This document shows positions 1-11,162 of a DNA stretch of 64,000 bases, in pieces. The position numbers and the translations under genes are program-made. Origin of the DNA: Isoetes taiwanensis (taxonomy: Eukaryota; Streptophyta; Lycopodiopsida; Isoetales; Isoetaceae). The notes under the pieces are model-generated. The model was not told where the DNA came from. It saw nothing but the letters and a program-made list of their open reading frames with translations, and ran no database searches. The stretch covers positions 232,793 to 296,792 of the forward strand of contig JAJEKV010000344.1 in assembly GCA_021234155.1 (NCBI GenBank), written 5' to 3'. Each line of letters begins with the position of its first letter. The first letter of the stretch is position 1.

Positions 1-115
1 ACCATTAAATCAACTAGTGATTATTGGAGAATGGTGGTGTGCCAAAAGGATGAGAGTGAAGAGTGGCATAAGCACGTGTGTTTGATGCGGACTTGTACAA
101 AGTGTGGGTTAAAAA
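1..115 (+). pseudogene. Transposase-like exon fragment (T0)
   Basis: One frame reads CQKDESEEW then HKHVCLMRTCTKCGLKK up to a GTAAGTATGG splice donor at 116. This is the zinc-type knot (W-H-x3-C-x4-C-x2-C-G) also found in T2 (ECIAGECKECG) and, degraded, in T3. The rest of the gene would lie upstream of the window. The matching exon in copy 2 (to 6839) has two small indels that break this frame, so the version here is the better reading. The product is probably part of a mobile-element transposase; only this exon is visible. Confidence 0.55.
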
Positions 116-2048
116 GTAAGTATGGTTTCCTTTTGCTTGTACATTACTTTTAAGTAGTATCTAATCTAAACTGTTTTCTGTCTCGATAGTCTTGGTCATC
201 TTTTCCTCAACAGAGTTATCTTGTCCAGTTGTATGTGAGTGTCCACGCTTGATAGGAATGCTCGGCTTCACTCAAACACGGGGAAAAGATTGAGTGTTCA
301 TGCCCGCAGATTTATGTTCTCTGAAATTTCAAAGTCGCTACCTTGAAATAACTAAGTCACAGAACTAAATCACATTGTGCCTTGCTTTTATTTGAAGCAC
401 TAAGGTTTGCGTGGTATTCTACGAGTTGTCGAGTCTAATCCGGTGATAGAATTCCAAAATTATCCTATTAGAGTGATGTGCAAAATCTTGGATTCGCAGG
501 GACATTGACCAATTCTTGACCCGGGTCGGTGTGATCATTTTCAACAAGCTCGATGCAAGACTTCAGTCGGCCTGAATCCACATATTCTCAGCCCTTTGAG
601 TTCATGCCAAGATTAAAATCATTTGCAAAACCATTAGGTTGTGGCTGTAAGGAGTCTTAGAGTCTAGATTTTTTTTTCTTGAATTGGGAAAATTCGTAAG
701 AATCGATACATCCGCCATTATTGTTTTTGTATTGCAGGTTCAAAGTTGATTATCTATAGGATGATCAAGCGGTAATAGATGGAATTTTTTTTCCCTCCAC
801 TCTCTACTATTTTGTTCGAAATCCCAAATCCTAGAAAATGATCGACATCCGGTTTGTCATTTCTACAATGACTTTACCAAAATAGAATTTAGTGCCTTCA
901 CAAAAATTGTTGTTGCAAATGATGCCTCCACTATTCCCAAATGTGTGACATGTAAAAACATGGTTGTGCAAAATAGCATTTTTTTTTTCCCCTCAAAAGG
1001 AATTTTCTTACCTTTTTGATATTCGAAAATATAAATAGGCAAGTTATTTGCTTATAAACTTGGCCCTTCTTGAGGCTAGAACCGGTTTGATCTTGGCTAA
1101 ATCTATGAGATTTCATTTCGGCTAAAGAATACTGACATGAAGTCAAAAATCAAGAATTTGGGTGAAGGGGCTTGCGGAGTTGCTTAAAACTCATCCACCT
1201 AGGACCCCAAGCTTTTGAAGTTGTAATCAAATGCTAGTTCGGTGAAATCTAGGGTCGATAAAGTGGAAGAAAGATCAAAAGCAACTGAAGAACCAAACAC
1301 GGACATAGATCATTACCCATTCAAAACATTCCCTTAAAGGGGCGGAGGGGGCCGCATGTGTCTACACATCCGGCATATTGGCACGCAAACCCAACACCCT
1401 TTCTTTCTATATCTAGCATAATAATGAGGGTTTTTTTTAAATTTTGTACACTTTTTCCAATGGTTTTACTATGATTTAGAGGTCGGTATTGGTGGAGTGT
1501 ACTAATCACATCTAGAGTCGACTAAATTTTCATCTTTTAATTCCACTTTTCTATGGTTTGATCTATGACATCCTCTTCCATGCCATTCCAGCGGTTAAGA
1601 TCAACCCCGTTACTTTTTAATCTAAGGGCTTGTAATTTTTATTGTTATTTTTCCTCACATCTCGGAGATTACATGCACATGTCGAGCCCCTAGTTTGCCC
1701 TAGTTTTTGCTTTGGTGATTGCGGTGCTTGGCGTAGGTGGAAGCTCGGTTTTAACTCCATAATTGTAACCGGTCATAGCGGGATCCCTTTTTGTGATATT
1801 TTGTTTCGGGTCTTCTATCTGTGGCTGCGTTGATGGCTGCATGAACAATTCAATCCCTAAGGGAAGTCCACAAAAATCAAGTCCGAGTAAGCGGTTCTTA
1901 CCTCGAGCCGCTAGTTTTTTCCTTCTATTACAATCGAGTAGACTCATGAGTTTCCTTTTGGTCGGGTGCACCAATTGATACGTCAATTTAGCCCTCGAAG
2001 TTCTTCCTTGAGTTAAGCATTTTGATTTGGGGGCAAGGGGTTTCAAGC
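1..2048 (+). repeat. 2.05-kb direct duplication, copy 1
   Basis: Aligns end to end with 6722-8776 in the same orientation. It starts inside a transposase-like exon and runs through its intron and further noncoding sequence, so it is a segmental duplication and not a long terminal repeat. The copies differ by many small changes, strongly biased to CAG/CTG in copy 2 against CGG/CG in copy 1. Similarity stops near the G-rich stretch at about 2035. The left end may lie outside the window. Confidence 0.9.
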
Positions 2049-2099
2049 GGAAGGCCCTGCAGAGATAAAAGATCCATTAAAGTTAGAGCACAAGGGCCG

Positions 2100-2857
2100 C
2101 ACGCCGTTTGGATGATTATGCAACTCTAGGTATCACTCACGAAAAAAGGTGCTCCAATACCCCGAAAAATACCCCCCAAAAATGCCTGTAAAATCCCCTT
2201 TTTCTGTCGAACAACAGGGGATAAAATCAATTTTCGGAACCGTGGTATTTGGCCACAATCCCCCTTTTCCACATTTGTAAGATAATGGCCCGTTATTATT
2301 TGGTGTCACAATCCCTCTTAAGTAAATGTAAATTCATACCCTGCTTTTAGATAATACCACGATATAGCATGCCCCGTTATCATTTGTAAGATAATATCCT
2401 ATTTCAGATAATACCCTGTTATCATTTAAAGATAATATCATTTCAAAAACAAGTTGATAAGTAACAAATTGATCACAGACGATAAGTAATAAACGGATAA
2501 GATTTCTCATTATTTTAGAAACAACAATAACAAATTGATCAAATGTCAAGAAACAAATGATACACAAAATTAGCTTGACAAAATTTGTTTCTTGGCGACT
2601 AAGTAAGAGATTTTGATCAACAAATACTCTACCACTAAGTCCAACTATATTTCTTTGCGGGGCAATGGCAAGAAGATCCAAACAATGTATTCTTCTACTA
2701 GCGAGGGCGTATTCACTTCTTAGATTGTACACTCTATCCACCATTTGAATAGCAACTTCTTACAAGAATGTCATTCTTGATATCATAGTAACACTTGGTA
2801 TTCACAAAATTCTGCATATACATCACAAGACTATCACATTTTCTTTTCTTTTTTTTT
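2100..2857. other. AT-rich stretch without recognised gene
   Basis: Contains repeated short phrases: AATACCCC motifs at 2155-2200 and several GATAATA/TTATCATTT phrases at 2345-2440. A 136-codon minus-strand frame at 2334-2744 has no recognisable domain and lies in this low-complexity sequence. I see no gene I would defend. Confidence 0.5.
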
Positions 2858-3758
2858 GGGAAATTTCTAAAACTACCCTTATATCTTAACATAATTATTA
2901 AATTACCCCTATATTTATAGAAATTATCAAACTACCCTTTTCTTTTTAGCAACGACTGTTCCCTTTTGCGTCAGAAGAACACTGCCGGCAAAGGATGATC
3001 TTGAATCCAGAAGTAAGCATGATCTGCATTAGGATGATCTGAATCCGGAGCAGGGGATGGAGTCGTGGTTGCCCAGGCCGGCCAGAGTTCTTTCTGTATC
3101 TTCACCGGAATGCAAGCTACGCCTTATTTTTCATCAATCCACCTTCTCAAATCCGCCTTACCTTGCCATAATTCCTCCAAATTCCGGCATTAGATCATTA
3201 AAAATCACCCAAAATGGAACAGATTAACCAAAATCCGTGTTAAATGGTTCAAAATTGCCCACAAATCATCAAATGTTGTAGTGCGGATTCGTGTAAAAGC
3301 AAGCACAACACCGGATTTGAACTCACTCATTGGGCTTTGCAGAATCGTTGCAGAATTCTGTAGAAATTGAGGTTGGTTGTTCTGTTTTGGATAATTCCAG
3401 CGTTGGAATTTGGAGGTGAAGAAAATTGTTGAGTGATCATCGATAAGGTCTGGTTTCCTGGGCCTCGAATGTTTTATGAGGCCAAAGAATGAGCAAAAAT
3501 CTGCCCCATGTTCTCCGATCAAGCCATTGAATGTTCTCCGATCAAGCCATTGATCAAAAGGCTTGACGACCAAATTGCTCTGCTCAAACATAAGCTGCAC
3601 CTCATCCATTAAGGATTGCTTAGCATTCAACAGGAAAAGGACCAAAACTGCCCCATCTCAGGGACGTACACAATACAAGGGCATATCAACAAATTCAGAA
3701 AATACAAGGGCATTATAACAATTTCGAACAAAATCAGGAGCATTTTTAAAATTTTCCC
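2858..3758. mobile_element. Mutator-like element (possible Pack-MULE), about 0.9 kb
   Basis: Left end starts GGGAAATTTCTAAAACTACC and the reverse complement of the right end starts GGGAAAATTTTAAAAATGC; the inverted termini stay similar for about 50 bp. This is the usual look of plant Mutator-like termini. Each end is flanked by a run of at least nine T, compatible with a 9-bp target duplication but not informative. The interior is richer in GC than the flanks and holds a 146-codon minus-strand frame with no transposase. It therefore looks non-autonomous, possibly carrying captured sequence. Confidence 0.5.
3205..3645 (-). CDS. Unrecognised 146-aa ORF inside the Mutator-like element
   Basis: Open for 146 codons, with a non-repetitive composition rich in F, Q, L and R. 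It includes a 22-bp tandem duplication near 3525-3555 that keeps the frame open. I recognise no domain, signal peptide or membrane segment. Its position between the inverted termini suggests captured host sequence (Pack-MULE cargo) or a chance frame. Nothing shows that it is translated. Confidence 0.25.
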   Translation of the reverse strand: MVLFLLNAKQSLMDEVQLMFEQSNLVVKPFDQWLDRRTFNGLIGEHGADFCSFFGLIKHSRPRKPDLIDDHSTIFFTSKFQRWNYPKQNNQPQFLQNSATILQSPMSEFKSGVVLAFTRIRTTTFDDLWAILNHLTRILVNLFHFG

Positions 3759-3768
3759 TTTTTTTTTT

Positions 3769-5390
3769 CACTTTAAAATACAGACTTACGTTGCCTACAA
3801 TGCTTCCCTACAAAGTTCTCTATGACTTTCAGGACCAATAATAGTGATTAGCAGATGGAAGAAAAAATATATGACTTTGCATACTCTGAGGATAGGCTAG
3901 AACCTTTGTTACAAACCAGATGCTAGATGGTGTTGCTTCTACTTTTGCCAAGCAATTCTGCAATTTCATGGTTTTGTGCTCAACTTCAACTAGCCTTCTG
4001 TTCTGCAAATCCATCGTACAAGGATTAGCATGATTTCGTGATCATAACAATATAAGAACATGCCAAGCCAGCATGCCTTTTTTATTATATAAATTAGAAT
4101 CCAACCTGACAAAGTTCAAGAACTACATTAATCTTTATGGACTCTGTAGAAGGCACAAGATTAGCTCACCTTTAGCTTGATCTAATACTGCAACTTGATA
4201 TACTGGACCTCTGGAGACAAAATCTTCCAGAGTTGTCATTGGTTATCCAAATTAATGTGTCGCCTACTCCATTTCCTAATTTCTTGTTTAGTAGTAGAAA
4301 AGTAAAAAAATAGGTCTTATATGGTCTCTCGAATCTTGATAAGAATTTTCTTCAAGGCAAGATCTAAGCGAGAAAGGATATAAATCATCTTTGAATGGTA
4401 AATTGCGAGAACAGACTGAGGTAATGTTTAACCTATAGATTTAAAGATTCAAAAAGACTTCGAATAGAGTTCTATCAAGGCTTACCCGCCCGACGCCACA
4501 CCAGCCTCAAAAGAATAGCCCGGATAGATATTCTCTAATATCTTGCTCATGCGGAGACTACGACCGAAAACGTACGCATGCATCGTTCCTAATCGCATAA
4601 CATATCATCCATGGCCATCTTGTCAAGCTCGTTGTCGAGGAAATGGTAGAGGGATTTTCCTCCAAAATTGGTCGTAGAATATTTGTCGTGATATAATGTT
4701 GTATAAATTTTGATTTATAAAGCTTGGTGCCCAACCTATAGGGAAAATGAAAATAAAACTAAACTGTCAAACTTGGAGCATCATGATGGCCTATTGTCGA
4801 TGATAGCCCATTGCTATTGGGTGTCACCATTACCTCCCTTCTTACATCTTTAGGAGATTTCAACCTGAATTATTTGGGTTCCATCAGTAGGAACAACATG
4901 GGTTCTTTCTTTGGATGAGACCTCTTTGAAGGCATAGTTTATCGGTTGTTTAGTCCAAAAAATTCATTCTTATTCCACATCGTGAAGGTACAATTCGGGC
5001 TTATGAGCTAATCGACCACCTACATATGACCATTTAATATGTTGAAAGTAGATAGATTTTGGAAATGCAAACCCGACTTGAGTAAATATTTAGCCAGCAT
5101 ACAACCATAAATTCACTTTTAATTGAAAATACCCTTTTCCTTGAAACTACCCTCTTGCTAGAAAATACCCTGGTATTTATTGCAATCCTCTAGTTTTTTG
5201 GTAATTTCCCTTTCATTCAATCCCCTTTTATTTGAAAATACTCCAATCCATTTGCAAATTCTCTTCTGAACCAGTCCCCCTTTCATGAAAATTAGCAAAT
5301 GGGTGTAAATATGGTAATGCTACCCAAAAAGCATTGTCCGGACAAGTGCTGTAAGTGCTTTAGGTGCTTTACCCTCGAAAGTGCTTTTTT
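3769..5390. other. Noncoding stretch without recognised feature
   Basis: AT-rich, with only short frames. Phrases like GAAAATACCC recur at 5130-5290 and resemble those at 2155-2200, so both may be worn parts of one repeat. I found no RNA gene or clear element ends. Confidence 0.45.
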
Positions 5391-5632
5391 CGCTCAACGA
5401 CATCGTTTGATGATTACTCCAGAAATAGAACGGATCATCCCGTGGAGGTAGGGATCGATGACATGGATGATCCCGTGCGAATTGGGAGATGAATTTTCAT
5501 GTTTGGCGGGATTTCTAGATGGCCGGATTCTTGGAGGGAAATTCTTGGTTGTCATTCTTTCGAAGATTTCCTGTAACGAGATTTTCCTGGCTGTCTTCAA
5601 TTCCAATCCAATTCAATCTTTGATCTGTTCTC

Positions 5633-6839
5633 ATGGCTGATAATTCACTTGCAATTCTCAATCCGAATGCCAATCCCAATTCTAATTCCGAGAGCATTGC
5701 TGATCAGGAAAGGAGAATTTATCTGGATTTTGAAGCCAAGAGGAAGAGAGAATCCAGAAAGAGATTGAAACTAAAGGAAAAAGAAAACATTGCACCAAAT
5801 GAGAAGAAGAGAAAACATTTTCTCAGTGATAGAAGGTTGCAAGAGCTGTCAAAAGAGCTAACTGACTCTTTTAATCACATTGTGAGGAATGTTTCAGAGG
5901 ATTTAGACAAAGGGAGAATTCTTCAAAGACTTTTGAAGAAAAATACACATTTACCATTGCAAGGAGAATTACCAGATCCCAAGAACCTGGCTGTAATGCA
6001 TACCATGATTTCCAATGTCCGAGAGACAATGCAGGCCCAAAAAATGCAAAGAAAAACTGATATTTTGCAAGCAAGAAAGAGCACTCTACAAATGGCGGGC
6101 TGTTGGGCCCGGGGATCAATCAATCTGCAATTTCAAGGGTTCTATCTATTCCACGAAAAACTGTTGCCATGGCATTTAGAAGGCAATTTTTGCAGAATCA
6201 AGCCGGCCCCGGTCAATGTTTGGAAGGAAGAGAAGAAAAGATGCCTTCACCGGTGAAGAAATAGCCACGGTGTGAAGTATTGGGATGAAAATACCAGAGT
6301 ATCACCTTATAAGAAGCATGTGAGGAAGCATTTGAATGATAAAGGTGAGAAAATTGATCATCCTATTCATCCGCTAGAGATGACACGGTATATAGTTTCG
6401 ACCATACATTTTGAATGCTTTCTTTCTTTTTTTTTGTTTAGAAAGTAACTAAATTTTTCATTGTGCGGGGTTCAACTATATCTTGGTTTCAAGAAGGAAC
6501 ATCCGGATATGAAGATGTCCCAAAGAAGCTTTTCAGAAACCGAAGCCAAGCTACATTAGAAAATTAAAAGAAAGGGGAGACATTCTGTTGCCAATACCAT
6601 TTGCATTTAGAATTTGTAAAATGGGGCCATCAATAATATGAGGACAGATCCTCATAGTGTTCACAAGGAATGTAAATGTAAGTGCAAAGTTTGTGGCAGT
6701 CGACTGTATGGCCAAGGAGAACACCATTAAATCAACTAGTGATTATTGGAGAATGGTGGTGTGCAAAAGGATGAGAGTGAAGAGTGGCATAAGCACGCGT
6801 GTGTTTGATGCAGACTTGTACAAAGTGTGGGTTAAAGAA
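5633..6839 (+). pseudogene. Transposase-like gene, N-terminal part (T1)
   Basis: An ATG at 5633 opens a 207-codon frame. Its N terminus is Asn/Ser-rich and is followed by a strongly basic stretch (about residues 27-62, rich in K, R and E) and a helical region. Past a frameshift near 6250, another frame gives YWDENTRVSPYKKHVRKHL and HPIHPLEMTR, then a likely intron (about 6390-6475). The next exon gives FKKEHPDMKMS, FQKPKPSYIRKLKE, CCQYHLHLEF, a CKCKCKVCGS cluster and the WHK zinc knot, ending at a GTAAGTATGG donor at 6840. These blocks match T2 and T3 in order. The catalytic SDG and HGKG half is absent downstream. It may be silenced or dead, but several breaks could be sequence errors. Confidence 0.6.
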
Positions 6840-8776
6840 GTAAGTATGGTTTCCTTTTGCTTGTACATTACTTTTAAGTAGTATCTAATCTAAACTGTTT
6901 TCTGTCCCGATAGTCTTGGTCATCTTTTCCTCAACAGAGTTATCTTGTCCGGGTTGTATGTGAGTGTCCCCGGGCTTGATAGGAATGCTCGCCTTCACTC
7001 AAACACAGGAAAAGATTGAGTGTTCATGCACCAGATTTATGTTCTCTCAAATTTCAAAGTCTCGCTACCTTGAAATAACTAAGTCTCAGAACTAAATCAC
7101 ATTGTGCCTTGCTTTTTATTTGAAGCACTAAGGTTTGCTTGTGTATTCTACAGAGTTGTCGAGTCTAATCCAGGTGATAGAATTCCAAAAATTATCCTAT
7201 TAGAGTGATGTGCAAAATCTTGGATTACGCGGGGACATTGACCAATTCTTGACCCGGTCGGTGTGATCATTTTCAACAAGCTCGATGCAAGACTTGAGTC
7301 GATTTGAATCCACATATTCTCAGCCCCTTTGAGTTCATGCCAAGATTAAAATCATTTGCAAAACCATTAGGTTGTGGCTGTAAGGAGTCTTAGAGTCTAG
7401 ACTGTTTTTTCTTGAATTGGGAAAGTTACTGTAACTGATACATCTGCCATTATTGTTTTTGTATTGCAGGTTGCAGTGATTATCTATAGGATGATCCAAG
7501 CGGTAATAGATGGAATTTTTTTTCCCTCCACTCTACTGCTGTTCGAAATCCCAAATCCTAGAAATGATCTGACATCTGGTTTGTCATTTCTACAATGACT
7601 TTACCAAAATAGAATTTAGTGCCTTCACAAAAACTGTTGTTGCAAATGATGCCTCCACTATTCCCAAATGTGTGACATGTAAAAACATGGTTGTGCAAAA
7701 TAGCATTTTTTTCCCCTCAAAAGGAATTTTCTTACCTTTTGATATTCAGAAATATAAATAGACAGTTATTTGCTTATAAACTTGGCCCTTCTTGAGGCTA
7801 GAACCGGTTTGATCTTGGCTAAATCTATGAGATTTCATTTCTGGCTAAAGAATACTGACATGAAGTCAAAAATCAAGAATTTGGGTGAAGGGGCTTGCTC
7901 TGGAGTTGCTTAAAACTCATCCACCTAGGACCCCAAGCTTTTCGAAGTTGTAATCAAATGCTAGTTCTCGGTGAAATCTAGGGTCGACAGTGGAAGAAAG
8001 ATCAAAAGCAGCTGAAGAACCAAACACAGACATAGATACGTACCCATTCAAAACATTCCCGCAAGGGGCAGAGGGGACGCCGCATGTGTCTACACATCTG
8101 GCATATTGGTACGCAACCCAACACCCTTTCTTTCTATATCTAGCATAATAACAGGGGTTTTTTTAAATTTTGTACACTTTTTTCCAATGGTTTTACTATG
8201 ATTTAGAGGTCGATTAGGTGGAGTGTACTAATGCGTACATCTAGAGTCGCACTAAATTTTCATCTTTTAATTCCACTTTTCTATGGTTTGATCTATGACA
8301 TCCTCTTCCATGCCATTCCAAGCGGTTAAGATCAACCCCTGTTACTTTTTAATCTAAGGGCTTGTAATTTTTTATTGTTATTTTTCCTCACATCTCGAGG
8401 AGATTACATGCACATGTCGAGCCCTAGTTTGCCCTAGTTTTTGCTTTGGTGATTTGCGGTCTGGCGTGGGTGGAAGCTCTGGTTTTTAACTCCATAATTG
8501 CCTTGGTCATAACGGGATCCCTTTTTGTGATATTTTTGTTTAGGTCTTACGTCTGCTGTGTTGATGGCCTGCGGAGCAATTCAGTCCTAAGGGGAAGTCC
8601 ACAAAAATCAGAGTGCGAGTAGCGGTTCTTACCTCGAGCCGCTAGTTTTTTCCTTCTATTACAATCGAGTAGACTCATGAGAGTTTCCTTTGTGGTCGGC
8701 CGCACCAATTGATACGGCAATTTAGCCCTCCTACGAAGTTCTTCCTTGAGTTCGCATTTTGATTTGGGGCAAGGGG
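6722..8776 (+). repeat. 2.05-kb direct duplication, copy 2
   Basis: Second copy of 1-2048, starting inside the T1 exon. Many sites read CAG or CTG here where copy 1 reads CGG or CG, and here the text CTCG often replaces copy 1 CG. It ends at repeated GGGGCAA units (8764-8786). Both copies hold a minus-strand frame with the phrase LMSLLDCNRRKKLAARGKNR (about 1690-2046 and 8547-8786); its conservation may reflect only the recent duplication. Confidence 0.9.
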
Positions 8777-8914
8777 CAAGGGGCAAGTGGTGGGAACTAC
8801 CGAATTTGTAGTGGGAGAGGGAGTTATTTTTTCAAAAATACACATGATTACTTATTCAAAATTTTGTCCTTTCGGTCTTATTGGGGCTTATTCAGCAAGC
8901 ACGCATACGATCAT

Positions 8915-9045
8915 TTTCCCTCAAAACTCTCGATCACGCTCCCTTAATCCGGCAAGACCATTTCCGATTACGAATTTTCATTTTCCCTCAAAAACTTCGA
9001 TCCACGCTCCTTAATCCGCCAAGACCATTTCTGATTTACGGCAAG
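8915..9045 (+). repeat. Two tandem units of about 70 bp
   Basis: The phrase CATTTTCCCTCAAAA followed by CGATC-CACGCTCC-TTAATCC-GC-AAGACCATTT occurs twice with small differences. This is an imperfect tandem duplication upstream of the ORF at 9315. Confidence 0.7.
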
Positions 9046-9314
9046 AAGATCGATCCGCGAAATGGTTACGATCATACCGGACTTGAATGCCACGCGGGAT
9101 ACACCTACAAAGAAAATGTAGGCAAGAAAAGCATTACGCCACACAAGAAGAAATCGAGTCTGTTTGGGGACCGAAAGTATTAGGAAAATCCACTTACGAG
9201 GTGGGTTGCATTCTAGATCCGGGATGCCCATGATTCTCTGTTGTTTAGAATATTGTTTTGTTTCATCATGCAAAAAGTTGAAGAATCGAGCAAGGAGAGG
9301 TATAATGAATATAT

Positions 9315-9662
9315 GTGCCTTTACAAAAAAATCACAAAGTGAGGAAGTGTGCACGGGGAGGCATGGCCTCCAGACTATGGTCTGTTGCGTATTACCTTCA
9401 CACAAAAGGAAAAGAAATAAACCGGTTGAGTTTCACGGCAATAGTTAAGAGAAAAGGGTGCGAAGACTCTCTCATCCCAACGAAGAGGAAGCATGCAAGC
9501 ATTTCAAATAGTGTGGAAGCGAGCAACCCGCCCGCAGATGATGCTTCCTCTCTTGAAATGACTAGGCCACAATTCAAGCCTCCTGTATGTAAGAAGAATC
9601 TCTGGGAAAATCACGAAAAAAATAGGTACTTTTCAACCCTCTTCTTCGGAACCACTATATGA
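9315..9662 (+). CDS. Unrecognised 115-aa ORF
   Basis: A non-repetitive frame; an internal ATG starts MASRLWSVAYYLHTKGKEIN. It is rich in K, R and S, with no domain I know. Sequence just upstream (9040-9230) also reads like coding sequence in other frames, for example NGYDHTGLECHAGYTYKENV, so this may be an exon of a broken larger gene. It lies directly before the TGTGGTG array and may belong to the same compound element. Function unknown. Confidence 0.3.
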   Translation: MPLQKNHKVRKCARGGMASRLWSVAYYLHTKGKEINRLSFTAIVKRKGCEDSLIPTKRKHASISNSVEASNPPADDASSLEMTRPQFKPPVCKKNLWENHEKNRYFSTLFFGTTI

Positions 9663-9849
9663 TGCAATTTAATATTGGGCAATTTATTTTCCAATAAAGG
9701 TCTAGCAAGCTTGAACAATCGGGTACACCACTTACTTCTTCATTTGGGTGTGTTGTGAGTTATGTGTAGGAAATTTGTCTTTGCTAGTTTTGAGTTGTGG
9801 TGGATAATTTCAGTTCCACGTAGTATGTAGCTCCAAATGTGTTGGGGGG

Positions 9850-10440
9850 ACAGTCATATGGTGCCAATTATATGTTAATAATGTAGTTCAGTAGCATATG
9901 TAGTGTCACATATAGTACCAAACATGGTACCTTTGAATAGTGAATTGGCTTCCATATGTTTCTATACTTAGTGTCATATGTGATGTTAGATATGGTGATA
10001 CTTGTGAATGGTGGATTGTGCGCCATATGTGGTGCCAATCGCTGGCTTTGCGCTAAATATTGCACCACGCTATCCGCCACATATGGGGTGGTGGATGCCT
10101 TGGGATGTGGTGCCTTCTTTTGCATTGTGGTGCCACATGTGGTGTCTAATGTGGCACCACTATGGATCCACATTTTGCACCACATGTGGTGTCTTTGACG
10201 CCATTTGTGGTGCCGGTAATGGATTGCCATATGTGGTGCCTTGGGTGCATTGTGGTGCCATAGGTGGTGTGTCATGTGGCACCAGTTTGGTGCCACATGC
10301 CACACCACATGTGGTGAATATGACGCCACCGGTGTTACATGCCACACCACATGTGGTGAATATGCGCCATTTGTGGTGCAAAGTTTGTCATGATGGAATT
10401 TGTGGTGTGTAAAGTGGTGCCTGTTGTGTCATGTGGTACT
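9850..10440. repeat. Degenerate TGTGGTG/CACCACA array
   Basis: Dozens of ATGTGGTGCCA-like words in a row with variable spacing. Several form the perfect palindrome CACCACATGTGGTG, for example at 10178-10191 and twice near 10300-10365. Frames across it (9868-10350 minus, 10008-10412 plus) are products of the repeat. The same words recur at 11880-12500, 13685-13745, 15845-15935 and, as CACCACA, 18055-18545. Confidence 0.85.
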
Positions 10441-10451
10441 AACCTTGGATT

Positions 10452-10777
10452 ACTTTCCAGTTGAATTCAACAGGACACTGGGAGAATGGATCAACTCTAC
10501 AAGATCAGAAGTGATTCAGTGTAAGGCAAGATCAGAAGTGATTCAGTGTAAGTCTGCTCAGCCTCTTGAGGTACTTCATAACAAAATTCCTGAAGTGCTT
10601 AGTATAATTGTATTCTCATTGACAAATTTGCGTTCTCTTTGCAGGATTTGCAATCATTGTTGCATTGAGAATTGCTGTCATGAATTTTCTACAGCATGGG
10701 TACAAGCCTTAGGTGTGAGTAGGGAGGATCAAAAGCAACTTCAAGCTACTGAGGCACTTACAGGTGAGCACTTATAG
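10452..10777 (+). CDS. Unrecognised coding-like segment with internal duplication
   Basis: Follows an acceptor-like TACTTTCCAG at 10451. The frame reads EFNRTLGEWINSTRSEVIQC and contains an in-frame 27-bp tandem duplication (RSEVIQCKA/S twice, 10501-10554). It ends with SREDQKQLQATEALT before a GGTGAGC donor-like site near 10763. A second acceptor-like site (CTCTTTGCAG) lies inside at about 10644, so true exon limits are unclear. It may be the upstream part of the spliced gene at 11163-11684. No family recognised. Confidence 0.3.
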
Positions 10778-10849
10778 GTAGCTTAGTTTACATGCTAAGG
10801 GCCTGATGTAAGGGACAGATGCCAATTAGGATTAGTGGACTTCCTAATC

Positions 10850-11160
10850 TTTCACCCTGGCTTAGTCTCTTTCGTTTGTCCTGTTTGATGTGTCTAATTT
10901 GCCCCCTAGGATGAGGTCGCTCACTCATTTTAGGTGGCTTAATTAGATACATCAATCAGGAAACTCAAAAGAGAGTAAGCCCGGCTTAATCTCCTTAGTT
11001 TTTGTTTTGCGGTATCTAATTTGCCCCTAGGATGACATCGCTCACTCGGGTGGCAAATTAGATACATCAACGTAAAACTTCGAAAAAGGGAGTAAGCCCG
11101 ACATAAAACAAGATCCTGGCTGGCTTAGTCTCTTTTGCTTCTCCTGTTTTGTGTATCTAA
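10850..11160. repeat. Tandem units with a 14-bp hairpin
   Basis: Two units of about 125 bp share GGCTTA-TCTC, TCTAATTTGCCCC-TAGGATGA, TCGCTCACTC and ATTAGATACATCAA. In the second unit GTATCTAATTTGCC (about 11011) and GGCAAATTAGATAC (about 11050) form a perfect 14-bp inverted repeat. The array occupies the probable intron before the exon at 11163. Confidence 0.7.
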
Positions 11161-11162
11161 AG

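Noticed and set aside
1690-2046. Minus-strand ORF conserved at 8547-8786 (LMSLLDCNRRKKLAARGKNR)
   Set aside because: Conservation follows from the recent DNA duplication; ends differ and no domain is recognisable.
1-8776. Reading the 2-kb direct repeats as LTRs of one retrotransposon
   Set aside because: The repeat contains an exon of the transposase-like gene, has no TG..CA ends, and the interior has no gag-pol.
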